The position numbers and the translations under genes are program-made. 57,336 nt of DNA, from the NCBI GenBank assembly GCA_001464735.1, contig LNDU01000017.1, forward strand, positions 1-57,336. Direction: 5' to 3'. Below the pieces are notes generated by a model, which did no database searches, was not told the origin of the DNA, and saw nothing but the letters and a program-made list of their open reading frames with translations. This stretch comes from Nitrospira sp. Ga0074138. GTDB taxonomy: Bacteria; Nitrospirota; Nitrospiria; Nitrospirales; Nitrospiraceae. Below, one piece after another: positions 8,509 through 16,564 of this stretch. Position 1 is the first letter of the stretch. Each line of letters opens with the position of its first letter.

Positions 8509-9205
8509 AGTGTTGTCTCCTTTAGTTAGAGTTGATGTGTTGGCCTCTCACGAAGCAGTGGAGGCCACACAGCGACGACAAAGGAGACAGAGAGGCCGTC
8601 GCCACCTGGCGGGCCGGCGGGCGCGAAGCGGAGGAATGACCGCGGAAAGAAGCCGCAGTTGTTCGCGGGGCGCGGGCTTGATCGACGCAGCCCGCCGGTG
8701 GAAAGCCAGGGCGACGGCCGGATGCGCACAGGCACCGGACCTGAAACCACAAGCTGGTCCCCGCTCATCACCAGCACAGCATGGCAGAACAGATTCACCG
8801 GCCGAGGCGAGAAGGTCCTATTCAGAGAGACCGAGACCAAGCCCGTTCAGGAAGGTGGAAGAGGATCAACGAGTCGGCTTCGAGACGGTGTTGACCTTGA
8901 CGTGGCTGTCGGCCAACAGGCGACGATCCGCCCGGTTTGATGGCTGCTGAACGCCGTGGAACGCCGAACGGCTCTCGCGAGGCTGCTGGGGGAATACCAC
9001 CATTGTCGTGAGAGAAGGAAGGTCAGAATCAGAGAAAGCCGGCGTCCGAAACGATCGGACGATCCTGGCAGCTCCTAAACCAGACTGAGTTTGAAGGGAC
9101 GGATGGACTGGATGACGAGAACGTCCCGTTGATTCTGCGTGACGACGGTCCTCAGTGTGCAACTAGTCGACGGAGAGGTTCGTCTGAAGACTGAGGCGCC
9201 GCATC
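8509..9205. other. non-coding stretch in the island
   Basis: About 700 bases with only shadow ORFs of low-complexity Arg/Ser/Pro composition. A GGCCTC/GAGGCC inverted repeat lies near 8540-8564, just upstream of the minus-strand gene start. The part next to 9206 should hold the toxin partner of the orphan antitoxin, but no PIN-domain frame is visible. Confidence 0.4.
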
Positions 9206-9406
9206 TCATCGAAAGACTCTTCGCAGCTGCATGCGTCCCTTCACCCACTTCAAGAGTTGGTCGAGCGTGTGCTCCTCCACCACGAGCGCAAGGGCGCATT
9301 CGATGGCTTCGGTCTCCGTTTTGGCACCCAGCACGGCCTTCGCGCGCGTCAGCTTCGCTTGATCGAGTTGGAGATGTTTGTGTCGTCTCGCGGCGCGCTG
9401 CCTCAT
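9206..9406 (-). CDS. orphan VapB-like antitoxin
   Basis: 66 residues from the ATG at 9406, behind GGGGAGAGAG. The pattern RRHKHLQLDQAKLTRAKAVL followed by KTETEAIECALALVVEE is the ribbon-helix-helix plus dimer helix seen in VapB-type antitoxins. It lies 55 bases after the HigA-like gene on the same strand. A VapC toxin would normally follow, but the DNA downstream shows no PIN domain, so the toxin appears lost. Alternatively it is a free-standing regulator. Confidence 0.65.
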   Translation of the reverse strand: MRQRAARRHKHLQLDQAKLTRAKAVLGAKTETEAIECALALVVEEHTLDQLLKWVKGRMQLRRVFR

Positions 9407-9461
9407 GGTCTCTCTCCCCTCGATTATGATGACTCTCTGCACTCTGGATGCTGAGGACGCG

Positions 9462-9785
9462 CTACCGCCGCGCGCTGGCGACCTTTGGTCGTGTTGGAAC
9501 GAGATGGCAGGCGTCCGCTGTCAGTTCCAACTTTCCACCGAGCACGCCGAGAAGCTTTTGCAGGGTCGGAAACGCGGGAAAATGGGCACCGCTTTCCAAG
9601 CGGGCAATCTGCGGCTGTTTCATGCCGGTGAGTTTCGCGAGCTCGGCCTGACTGAACCCCCGTCGTTCCCGTAGCCTCGCCAGCTCCACGGCAATCCCAA
9701 CTTCCTGCTCCGCCTTCGCAAGAGCCTCGGCGAATTTTGGCTCCTTCTTGATCTGTTCGTTAATGTATTGTCTATGCGTTTTCAT
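9462..9785 (-). CDS. higA: HigA-like XRE antitoxin
   Basis: 107 residues starting at the ATG at 9785; the longer frame upstream is the toxin in another frame. A Cro/C1-type helix-turn-helix occupies about residues 35-85 (LARLRERRGFSQAELAKLTGMKQ, then PQIARLESG). It overlaps the toxin gene by 14 bases, so translation is coupled. As in the HigBA family it would neutralise the toxin and repress the promoter, probably at the palindrome 10142-10159. Confidence 0.85.
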   Translation of the reverse strand: MKTHRQYINEQIKKEPKFAEALAKAEQEVGIAVELARLRERRGFSQAELAKLTGMKQPQIARLESGAHFPAFPTLQKLLGVLGGKLELTADACHLVPTRPKVASARR

Positions 9786-10131
9786 GGTGACTCCTTCGCT
9801 TGACCCCCTCGTATCGTTGTTCCGCGAGAGCGATGTCTCGTTCTCGCAGTTTCTGCCGCTTCTTCTGGATCGCATGCAGGATGATGAACCGCTGCCCCAC
9901 GAGTGCGGCATAAAAGAACCGGTACTCAGTCCCCGACCATTCCGGACGCAGCTCCCAGATCTTCCCTCTGACATGTGCCGCAATCGAGGCTGGAAGACGC
10001 GTGCCATCACTTTCTAGTCGACTGATATAGGCTAGGCATTTGGCTCGCGCCCCATGGGACAAGGCGTCCAGAAATGCCTCAATCGGCTTATCTCCCTGCG
10101 CCGTCTCATAGTAGACTACTGACCAGGCCAT
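9772..10131 (-). CDS. higB: HigB/RelE-family toxin
   Basis: 119 residues. The sequence (YYETAQGDKPIEAFLD, then GKIWELRPEWSGTEYRFFYAALVGQRFIILHAIQKKRQK) matches the Gp49-like/HigB branch of the RelE superfamily, which are mostly ribosome-dependent mRNA interferases. The toxin precedes the antitoxin, which is the HigBA order and the reverse of most type II systems. The 14-base overlap with the antitoxin is visible. No clear ribosome binding site is seen. Likely stabilises the island. Confidence 0.87.
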   Translation of the reverse strand: MAWSVVYYETAQGDKPIEAFLDALSHGARAKCLAYISRLESDGTRLPASIAAHVRGKIWELRPEWSGTEYRFFYAALVGQRFIILHAIQKKRQKLRERDIALAEQRYEGVKRRSHHENA

Positions 10132-10141
10132 GCGGGTAAAC

Positions 10142-10159
10142 TATAACACTTATGTTATA
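10142..10159. promoter_or_regulatory. candidate HigBA operator
   Basis: TATAAC-ACTTAT-GTTATA, a perfect 6-base inverted repeat with a 6-base spacer. It sits 11 bases upstream of the toxin ATG, where it would cover the promoter. Position and symmetry fit autorepression by the antitoxin or toxin-antitoxin complex. Confidence 0.6.
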
Positions 10160-10791
10160 ACTCGTCAAGGAAGGGATCGTGAGGGCGAAGGGCTTCCACG
10201 TCTTCATATTATTCAACGTCACTGATCAACCACCTGCCTGTGACAGCGGAGAGCTGGACCGATCACGAACGGCCCCACACAGCAGACTCGCACACCGACT
10301 TCTTCTCAATCCCGTGTTGCGCCCCTCACCCAGGCCGGGGCGCAACAGAATGTCCCGGTTTGTGGCTACGCACGCTTGCACCCGTGACACCGTCCGCGGT
10401 GGCGCGGTTGCCACGGGCGTGCCACACCCCCTGACGGGCGACGGGTATTGTCTCGGCACGGTCGAGTCGCATCGTGCGACACGACGGTGCCAGACTTCAC
10501 CTGGCACGGCGTCTCGAGACGCGGTGCCTCAGCAGACATTCGTGCGCCACTCCGCCGCTCTGCAGACCTTGGTGAGTGCCTCCCGGAACGCGGCCGGCAC
10601 CAACACCGGAGTCCCTTCGCTTCTGTGGCCACCCCTACTTTTTCGGTATGGTTATAAAATCTGAACCTTCTCATAAGTGCTTGAGAGAGCAATGACTGAA
10701 CAGTGGATCACTATTAGGAAAGCGTTTCGAGACGATTCACTGACTAGGCCACATCGGCAGGGGTGCTGAGCGCTACCTAATTGGTCACTGA
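10160..10791. other. non-coding region rich in inverted repeats
   Basis: About 630 bases without a credible gene but with several strong dyads: TGTTGCGCCCC/GGGGCGCAACA (10315-10325 and 10337-10347), GTCGCA/TGCGAC (10466-10480), and a near-perfect 26-base palindrome at 10503-10528 centred on CTCGAG. The region separates the HigBA pair from the excisionase/integrase module. It could be a replication or attachment-related region of the element, or a structured RNA. Confidence 0.5.
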
Positions 10792-11049
10792 ATGATGGAG
10801 CGTCCAGGATTTCTCCCGTTAAAGGAAGCAGCTGCCTGGGCGGGCGTTTCTGCCCGTACGGTCAAGCGTTGGCTCGCTGATGGCTTACCGTGCTATCAAG
10901 CTGGCCATAGGACCAAGGTGCTTATTCGTCCGACGGATATTGACCAGTTTTTGACCAGGCGGCAGGTCACAAAAGTCGATATCGATGCTCTGGTTGAAAA
11001 TACTCTACGAGAGATGCAAGAGGCGCGGCACAGGACGGATGTAGCCTAA
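10792..11049 (+). CDS. excisionase-like helix-turn-helix protein
   Basis: 85 residues with a MerR/excisionase-type winged helix: LKEAAAWAGVSARTVKRWLADG, then LIRPTDIDQFL. Such proteins bend DNA at attachment sites to direct excision, or act as small regulators. It lies 360 bases upstream of the integrase in the same direction, with a small ribbon-helix-helix relic between them on the other strand. No good ribosome binding site is seen at either of the two adjacent ATG codons. Confidence 0.75.
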   Translation: MMERPGFLPLKEAAAWAGVSARTVKRWLADGLPCYQAGHRTKVLIRPTDIDQFLTRRQVTKVDIDALVENTLREMQEARHRTDVA

Positions 11050-11064
11050 TAACCCATCATAGGT

Positions 11065-11226
11065 TTATCCTTTGACCTTGTACTTCTTGAGAAGGTCACG
11101 AAGGGCTTCCCCCACGATGGCATGTGGTTGCCGTTTTTGCTGAATGGCCAGGATCTTCGTCTGCATCGCTAACCGAGAATCGATGCGGAGATTAAACTGC
11201 TCCTTGGATGAGGTATCCTATTCCAT
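11065..11226 (-). pseudogene. ribbon-helix-helix protein with amber codon 3
   Basis: Reading from the ATG at 11226 gives Met-Glu-stop (TAG at 11220-11218), then an uninterrupted 51-codon frame. That frame has the pattern FNLRIDSRLAMQTKILA followed by AIVGEALRDLLKKYK, typical of small ribbon-helix-helix regulators. No alternative start lies between the stop and the conserved part. Either a nonsense mutation or a sequencing error. In a working gene it would be a small DNA-binding regulator of the integrase region. Confidence 0.6.
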
Positions 11227-11280
11227 TGTTCACACCCTACTGTGCCCTGCTATGGGCGTCAATAGCGTTGTTGCAGTGCC

Positions 11281-11315
11281 ATTAGATATTATGCCAGCAT
11301 TATAGCATTATGCCA
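11281..11315. promoter_or_regulatory. repeated ATTATGCCA / GCATTATA motifs
   Basis: ATTATGCCA occurs at 11288-11296 and 11307-11315, with GCATTATA (11297-11304) and GCATTATG (11305-11312) between. The AT-rich cluster lies between the divergent small regulator and the integrase, and looks like an operator or promoter for one of them. Confidence 0.4.
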
Positions 11316-11410
11316 CGTGTGGATGGATGACTGAGAGCAGGAGGAAAGATGGTGACAACATGTCAACCAATCATGCTGTAGGCAGCAACGTCTAATCCAA
11401 GGAGGATGAA

Positions 11411-12646
11411 TTGGGAGTCAAAGTTACACAACGAACTGGAAAGTCTGGCTGGTGGGTTTCCATCATCCACAATAACAGCCGCAAGAGGAAGCGGTTCTCT
11501 GACAAGAAAGTAGCCTTAGAGTTTGCCAAGAAGATTGAAGCAAAGATCAGATGGGCCGAGGCCAATGGCAGTCCTGTAGTCTTTTCACAACCCGAACGGA
11601 ACATGCCAACCCTGAAAGGGTACATGGAGAATTGGCTCAGTGCCTATGTGGATAACAACTGCAAATTCTCAACAGCCTCAGGCTATCGGCAGGTTTGTAA
11701 GAAGCACCTCTACCCTGCCCTAGGCTCTCGCACCTTGGATCACGTGACCAGAAAGGATGTGAAAGACTTGGTCGCCACCTGGAACAGCCAGGGGCTCAAG
11801 AAGCGGACGATTTTGAATATCCTGACTCCGCTGCGAGAAATGTTCAACCATGCCATTGACGATGGCACCGTTACCGCGAATCCTGTGTCCAAAGTTGGGA
11901 TGATCGTGAAGGGATGTAAGGCCTCAAGCGCCCATATCGAACCGCTGACCGCTATCGAGGTCAAGGCTTTACTTGCCACCACTAAGGAGCGGTATTCGTT
12001 TCTCTATCCGCTCTTCCTATGTGCTGTACGGACGGGCATGAGAGAGGGAGAATTGATCGGCCTCCAATGGGGAGACATTGACTTCCTGGGATCCTTCATT
12101 GAAGTCCGGCATAATGTTGTCAGGCGGCAAGAGACATCCACCAAAACCAACCGGATTCGGCGCGTAGATCTCTCTCCCCAGTTACAAGCCGAGTTGCTCA
12201 AGTTGAAAGAAAATCTTCAGCTTGAAAGCTCGATGAAGGGATACGCTTTCCCGAAATGGGTATTCTTGACGCCACATGGCAACCGTATGACGAATGAGGT
12301 CCTCAGGAAAGGCTTCTACGCCTGTCTAGAAGCGGCTGGGCTGCGTCGGGTACGATTCCATGACCTGCGGCACACCTTCGCCAGCCTGTTGATTCAACAG
12401 AATGCGAACGTAAAATATATCCAACAACAACTCGGTCACAGTAGCATCAACATCACGTTGGATGTATACTCGCATCTCTTTGAGGGAGACCATCGGCACC
12501 AGGTCCAGCGTCTGGACGATGAGCTATTGGAGACAAGTCCGAGGAGGTTAACTAACCCAGAAAACGCGCCCCAGCCGGACCCTCACCGAGAAGGGGCTCA
12601 GACGCCTACCAACGAAACAATTGAATTTAAAGCGAATATCAGACAC
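11411..12646 (+). CDS. tyrosine integrase (open frame continues through tRNA-Ser)
   Basis: Start is a TTG five bases after GGAGG. Residues 1-60 form the AP2-like arm-binding part, about 70-170 the SAM-like core-binding domain, and 190-375 the catalytic domain. The Arg is in AVRTGMREGEL, HxxR in FHDLRHTFASLL, His in LGHSS and the Tyr in DVYSHL. The catalytic fold ends near residue 375. The frame has no stop before the tRNA at 12647 (codon 413); it runs through the tRNA and merges in frame with the next gene, stopping at 13042. The natural C-terminus was probably defined by the other end of the element when circular. Confidence 0.9.
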
Positions 12647-12736
12647 GGAGGGGTGACGGAGCGGCCGAACGTGCCGGTCTTGAAAACCGGAGATGGGGTA
12701 ACTCATCCGCGAGTTCAAATCTCGCCCCCTCCGCCA
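12647..12736 (+). tRNA. tRNA-Ser(UGA)
   Basis: Class II tRNA of 90 nt with CCA encoded. The acceptor stem GGAGGGG pairs with CCCCTCC, the anticodon loop is CTTGAAA with anticodon TGA at 12681-12683, there is a long variable arm (around GATGGGGTAACTCATC), and the T-loop is GTTCAAATC. It is complete and should be functional. The integrase lies immediately on its 5' side, pointing into it, so the tRNA is the likely attachment locus of the island. Confidence 0.97.
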
Positions 12737-12805
12737 TACATCTGTAGGACCTTCGCTCACAAGACCCTCTGGTGTCATCGCTTGAAGAAAGGCTGGTCGC
12801 CGAAA

Positions 12806-13042
12806 ATGACCCAGGCCGTGACTTATAAGGGATTCACCATTCAACCTGCGCTTCGGCAGCTCGTGGATACCGGTCAATGGGAATTGAACGTCTTCATTTC
12901 ATGGGCCACTGAGGACGATGAAGACAGTCGTCATTTCGTGAAGACTGGCCGATATGCGACTGAGGATGAGGCCACGGCCCAATGCATTGTCTATGGCCAA
13001 CAGATCGTGGACGGCCAGGTTCCCGGCTCATCGGTTGGTTAA
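12806..13042 (+). CDS. small conserved hypothetical protein
   Basis: 78 residues from the ATG at 12806, in frame with the integrase reading frame but evidently a separate host gene. The pattern TYKGFTIQP...LVDTGQWELNVFISW, then FVKTGRYATEDEATAQCIVYGQQIVDGQVPG resembles small conserved proteins sometimes labelled CV_2116 or HlyU-like. No signal peptide or membrane segment. An AAAGG-like ribosome binding site lies about 14 bases upstream. Function unknown. Confidence 0.65.
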   Translation: MTQAVTYKGFTIQPALRQLVDTGQWELNVFISWATEDDEDSRHFVKTGRYATEDEATAQCIVYGQQIVDGQVPGSSVG

Positions 13043-13085
13043 TACCACCAACCATCCGAACAGTCAGCCCTCACGGAGACGCGTC

Positions 13086-13454
13086 ATGCGACTCGCTGTG
13101 ATTCTGCTCTTCACCCTTTTGAGCGCGTGTGCAGGCCTACAGCTCGACAAGACTTCTGACCGAACTGGCAGTCTATCAAACCAGGAACGTGAGGCACTGT
13201 ATCAACAGGCTCGTGAAGGTGCGCTACAGTCTCGCGAACAGTACATCGCGACCACCCGGCCCGCTCTTCAACGGAAGTTTCGACAGGAATACCCCACCAT
13301 GACCGAAGCGTACCTTGAACTCCTGGTCAATGATGCGCTGGAGAAGGGGTTGCGAGCGGAGACTGGGCGCCAACCGGATGGTCCCATCAGGCAGCCCCAA
13401 ATGGATTGTATGTCTTCCTCATGGAGAAATTCTGCTTTTTCGAATTGCTATTAG
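13086..13454 (+). CDS. small lipoprotein
   Basis: 122 residues. The N-terminus is a lipoprotein signal with lipobox LLSAC. A charged helical middle (SNQEREALYQQAREGALQ) follows, and the end carries the paired-Cys pattern DCMSS...NCY. It starts 43 bases after the previous stop, behind CACGGAGACGCGTC. Likely an outer-membrane lipoprotein of unknown function. Confidence 0.7.
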   Translation: MRLAVILLFTLLSACAGLQLDKTSDRTGSLSNQEREALYQQAREGALQSREQYIATTRPALQRKFRQEYPTMTEAYLELLVNDALEKGLRAETGRQPDGPIRQPQMDCMSSSWRNSAFSNCY

Positions 13455-13574
13455 CGGACGTGATGCGCCAGAACTTACTTGATGCAGTCTATGTGGGAAT
13501 AGAAAAGAACAGACAGCGAGAGGAAGTAATCGGAGATCGTAACAGCTGACCCGGTACAAGCGATGGAGGAATGG

Positions 13575-13883
13575 ATGGACAGTGAGACATGTGGCATCGA
13601 TCCGATTAAAATTCAAACCATACGGCACTGCCTAGAAAAGCAATTTACAAACGTAACGTTCAGTCAGAAGATTAGGCCGACGTTTGTCTTTCACCACGGC
13701 GTCGAGAAGCAGTCTTGGCACGTGGTCTTTAACGAGCAATTTTTAACCAACAACATGGCCATCAAGGAGTTGGAGCATTTTGTGGAGAGTAAGGTGATCT
13801 CAAAGGTCCTCAAAAATCCAGGGAAACGAATTCAAATTTCGAAGTTTGGAGACATCACTGTCGAAGAGAAAAATCCATCGTAG
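13575..13883 (+). CDS. hypothetical protein, paralogue of the relic at 33184
   Basis: 102 residues from the ATG at 13575, five bases after GGAGG (an upstream in-frame ATG at 13563 overlaps the ribosome binding site). The pattern LEKQFTNVTFSQKIRPTFVFHHG...WHVVFNEQFLTNN, then ELEHFVESKVIS recurs in the frameshifted relic at 33184-33449, so these form a small family within the genome. No named domain recognised; compact alpha/beta composition without signal peptide. The gene here is intact. Confidence 0.65.
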   Translation: MDSETCGIDPIKIQTIRHCLEKQFTNVTFSQKIRPTFVFHHGVEKQSWHVVFNEQFLTNNMAIKELEHFVESKVISKVLKNPGKRIQISKFGDITVEEKNPS

Positions 13884-14024
13884 GTTTACAGGGGCTTGAC
13901 GGCAATGCGCTTAGATTGACACGCACATGCTACCGAATGGCATCTGTAATCGACAGAACATCGACGGCCAAACTGGCTGGGAGATGCGAATCTTGGCACC
14001 GCACCGTCAACCCACGAGGACATC

Positions 14025-14252
14025 ATGGTCAACTACCCGCAACAGGTACCATTCCAACGGTTACTGGTTCGATTTGTCTCGACTTCCACGCCGATTGAAC
14101 GGCATCTGCTGGCCGGCAAGCAACTCACGGACACCGAACGTGATCTGATCTATAACACGGTACTCATCCTTCAAGCGGCGTTAGAAGTGTGGCAGAGAAA
14201 GCACAGCACATCTCCACGGAAGACAGGTCGTCGTGATCATGAGTGGTCATGA
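14025..14252 (+). CDS. small hypothetical protein
   Basis: 75 residues behind GAGGA. Sequence LLVRFVSTSTPIERHLLAGKQLTDTERDLIYNTVLILQAALEVWQRKH suggests two or three helices. No family recognised. The gene ends 55 bases before the MITE-like element. Plausible by start signal and composition. Confidence 0.5.
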   Translation: MVNYPQQVPFQRLLVRFVSTSTPIERHLLAGKQLTDTERDLIYNTVLILQAALEVWQRKHSTSPRKTGRRDHEWS

Positions 14253-14307
14253 CGCTGGCGGGAGCCAAAAGCTTTGGTACCGGGCGTTTCGAGGTCCCTC
14301 GTCCTAG

Positions 14308-14515
14308 CCTGCATTATTCATGACGGGTCGTAACGAAACCGCCAAGACGCCAGGCGAGACGGGCGTGCGGAGCACCGAGAAGCCGAGGCATACTTGAAAC
14401 AGTATGTTGAGGTTACGAGGGACGAGCCCGCCTGCTGGCCGCGCAAAGCATGCGGCCACGCTTGTCGCAGCGGCGTATCGGCGGTTGCAGTAGAAACGCT
14501 CATGAATAATGCAGG
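14308..14515. mobile_element. 208-bp MITE-like element
   Basis: Perfect 16-base terminal inverted repeats, CCTGCATTATTCATGA (14308-14323) and its complement (14500-14515), are flanked on both sides by CTAG (14304-14307 and 14516-14519), a likely 4-base target duplication. The subterminal sequence is also partly symmetric. No transposase frame is inside, so it would be moved in trans. Ends beginning CC and a 4-base duplication recall IS1380-type elements, but that assignment is tentative. Confidence 0.75.
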
Positions 14516-14602
14516 CTAGTCCAATGCCGGTGCGCGATCAGAGACGGTTACAAAGGAGCAGATGTTCCAGCAGCTCACCGCAATCGTTCACAGGAGTCAA
14601 CC

Positions 14603-15160
14603 ATGAAGACAAGTATCTCGATGCTCGTGAGCACATGCCTGCTTACCCTGGCAGGTTGCGCAGGAATAGAGTCGAAGCAGCCCCTTCAAACTGTGGCGTC
14701 GGTGGACCTCGCCCGTTACGCCGGGACCTGGTATGAGATTGCCAGGCTCCCGATGTGGTTTCAGCGCCACTGCATCGATTCAAAGGCCATCTATACGATT
14801 CGTCCTGATAGCAAGATCGGCGTGCATAACGAATGCGTGACCGATGCCGGTGAGCTCGATCAAGTCGACGGCATCGCGACGATAGTGGATACCAAGACGA
14901 ATGCGAAACTGGCCGTCACGTTCGACAATTTCTTCGCGCGGCTTGTCGGTCCCTCCAGGGACGGCAACTATTGGATCCTCGATCTCGATCCGGATTACCA
15001 GACTGCTCTTGTGGGCACACAGGACCGCCGCTACCTCTGGATGCTATCCCGCAATCCACACCTCGACGAAGCGACCTACCAGCTCATGGTCGGGAAAGCC
15101 CAGCAGCTCGGTTTTCCCGTTTCAGACTTGATCCGAGCCAAACGCAGCCCATCCAGGTAA
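14603..15160 (+). CDS. blc: bacterial lipocalin Blc
   Basis: 185 residues. Lipobox LAGC with the acylated Cys at residue 19; the lipocalin first conserved region GTWYEIARLPMWFQ; and the downstream YWILDLDPDYQTALVG and YLWMLSR strands typical of Blc. An outer-membrane lipoprotein that binds fatty acids or lysophospholipids and is linked in other bacteria to envelope stress. Single gene downstream of the MITE-like element. Length is normal for the family. Confidence 0.92.
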   Translation: MKTSISMLVSTCLLTLAGCAGIESKQPLQTVASVDLARYAGTWYEIARLPMWFQRHCIDSKAIYTIRPDSKIGVHNECVTDAGELDQVDGIATIVDTKTNAKLAVTFDNFFARLVGPSRDGNYWILDLDPDYQTALVGTQDRRYLWMLSRNPHLDEATYQLMVGKAQQLGFPVSDLIRAKRSPSR

Positions 15161-15241
15161 CGGCCGTGATGCACGTAGACTGTCCAGTTGACACTCGCCT
15201 CTCCTCCACGTAGGGTTTCTCCGTTTCCGAACGAGAGGTAC

Positions 15242-15811
15242 ATGCTTCATGAGGGTCGCTCCGCCGTGGACTGGTTATTACTGATCGCCTTCCTCGTTGT
15301 GCTCATCATCAGTGGCGCGGGCGTTGTCGCACTATATAGGTTCGTCTGCAAGATTAGGCACGAGTTTCAACAGCATCAACCGGCGCTTCGCATCACCAAC
15401 ATGTCCGTTATGAACGCTGCAGAGGTGGTCACGCTGACGCCTGAGGTGGAAAACATGGGCCCTGGAGTAGCCCATGATTGCATCGTTCAATTGGCAGGAT
15501 GGGAAGGTAGCTTTGCGGTCAAAAGTATTCATCCCGACGGCCCTCGCTATCAACGCCACGCAGTTCCCATCGTCCTTGACCACAAGGCGCCGATCCGCTT
15601 GAAACTGATGAGCCGATGCTCTCTGCGATTAGCGTATCGCGACCGCTGGGAACAACGGTATGAGTGTTGGTACCCCGTCACTCAGATCAAGAATGTGAGG
15701 AGCGCTCTCTATGACATTCAGATCGACCTCGCTCACCCGGAACTGACAGAGCCGCATCCGTCGTTTAGGACAATGTGGAAGCTGGTTCGCCAAACTTACA
15801 CGAATGACTGA
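15242..15811 (+). CDS. single-pass membrane protein, unknown function
   Basis: 189 residues from the ATG at 15242, behind GAGAGG. One N-terminal membrane helix (WLLLIAFLVVLIISGAGVVALY) is followed by a beta-rich soluble domain with a NMGPGVAHDCIVQL stretch like an immunoglobulin-type fold. No family recognised. Topology suggests an inner-membrane anchor. Confidence 0.6.
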   Translation: MLHEGRSAVDWLLLIAFLVVLIISGAGVVALYRFVCKIRHEFQQHQPALRITNMSVMNAAEVVTLTPEVENMGPGVAHDCIVQLAGWEGSFAVKSIHPDGPRYQRHAVPIVLDHKAPIRLKLMSRCSLRLAYRDRWEQRYECWYPVTQIKNVRSALYDIQIDLAHPELTEPHPSFRTMWKLVRQTYTND

Positions 15812-16004
15812 TACGAACTCTGGGCCAACGCTCACGAGCCGTGCATCAGACGGAGACATCGCCGCACGCCCTTGCATTCCCGATTTCCGAATCGTACCAT
15901 TTCTACGGTGCTGTCACGGGGTGTTGTTGTGTCTCTTCGGAAGCCCTGTAAGATGTTGGTATGCTGTTCGACTGACACACATAATCGATGAAGGAGGAAA
16001 CTCG

Positions 16005-16421
16005 ATGCCACCTATTCAAATCGATCCTATTGTAAAAATCACAAAGACCGATGAGGAATGGAAGAAACAACTGTCGCCTGCCGCCTATCGTGTCTTGCGG
16101 CACGAAGATACAGAGAGAGCATTCGTGAACCCTCTGCATGACAACCATGAGTCAGGGATCTATTATTGCGCCGGCTGTGACTTGCCGCTCTTCTCATCCG
16201 AACACAAATTCGACAGCCGTACCGGTTGGCCCAGCTTCTGGCAGCCTATCGATCAACGCGTGATCGAGACGCGAACCGATTCCCAATTCTTCATGTCCAG
16301 AACGGAAGTTCATTGCGCGCGATGTGAGGGCCACCAGGGCCACGTGTTTAAAGATGGGCCGAGGCCCACCGGCCTGCGGTACTGCATCAACGGTGTAGCG
16401 TTGAAATTCGTGGCCGGCTGA
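16005..16421 (+). CDS. msrB: peptide-methionine (R)-S-oxide reductase
   Basis: 138 residues from the ATG at 16005, directly behind AAGGAGG. Two zinc-binding Cys pairs are visible (YYCAGCDLPLF and CARCEGHQGHVF), as are the GWPSFW signature and the catalytic Cys in RYCINGVALKF. It reduces methionine-R-sulfoxide in proteins using thioredoxin. No signal peptide, so cytoplasmic. Stand-alone MsrB without a fused MsrA. Confidence 0.96.
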   Translation: MPPIQIDPIVKITKTDEEWKKQLSPAAYRVLRHEDTERAFVNPLHDNHESGIYYCAGCDLPLFSSEHKFDSRTGWPSFWQPIDQRVIETRTDSQFFMSRTEVHCARCEGHQGHVFKDGPRPTGLRYCINGVALKFVAG

Positions 16422-16564
16422 TCGGTACAACTCGTTACCATCTTCCTCTCGATTAGATGGTTTTTCGGCCACCAGAGCACAGTACTGCGGCCGGAGCCCC
16501 ACTGGCACTCCTCAGCCCATTCACGGTACAATCAAGGCCCACGGATCATCAAGGCAACGTTGCG

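Noticed and set aside
8510..8950. 146-residue Arg/Ser-rich plus-strand ORF
   Set aside because: Composition typical of a GC-rich shadow frame; its start lies inside the leader of the minus-strand gene at 8508.
10179..10664. 161-residue ORF in the dyad-rich region
   Set aside because: Low-complexity sequence with no start signal; the strong inverted repeats explain the region better.
12737..13042. Integrase C-terminal extension of 130 residues as a real domain
   Set aside because: The added part is tRNA sequence, a spacer and a separate small gene with its own ATG; not a plausible integrase domain.
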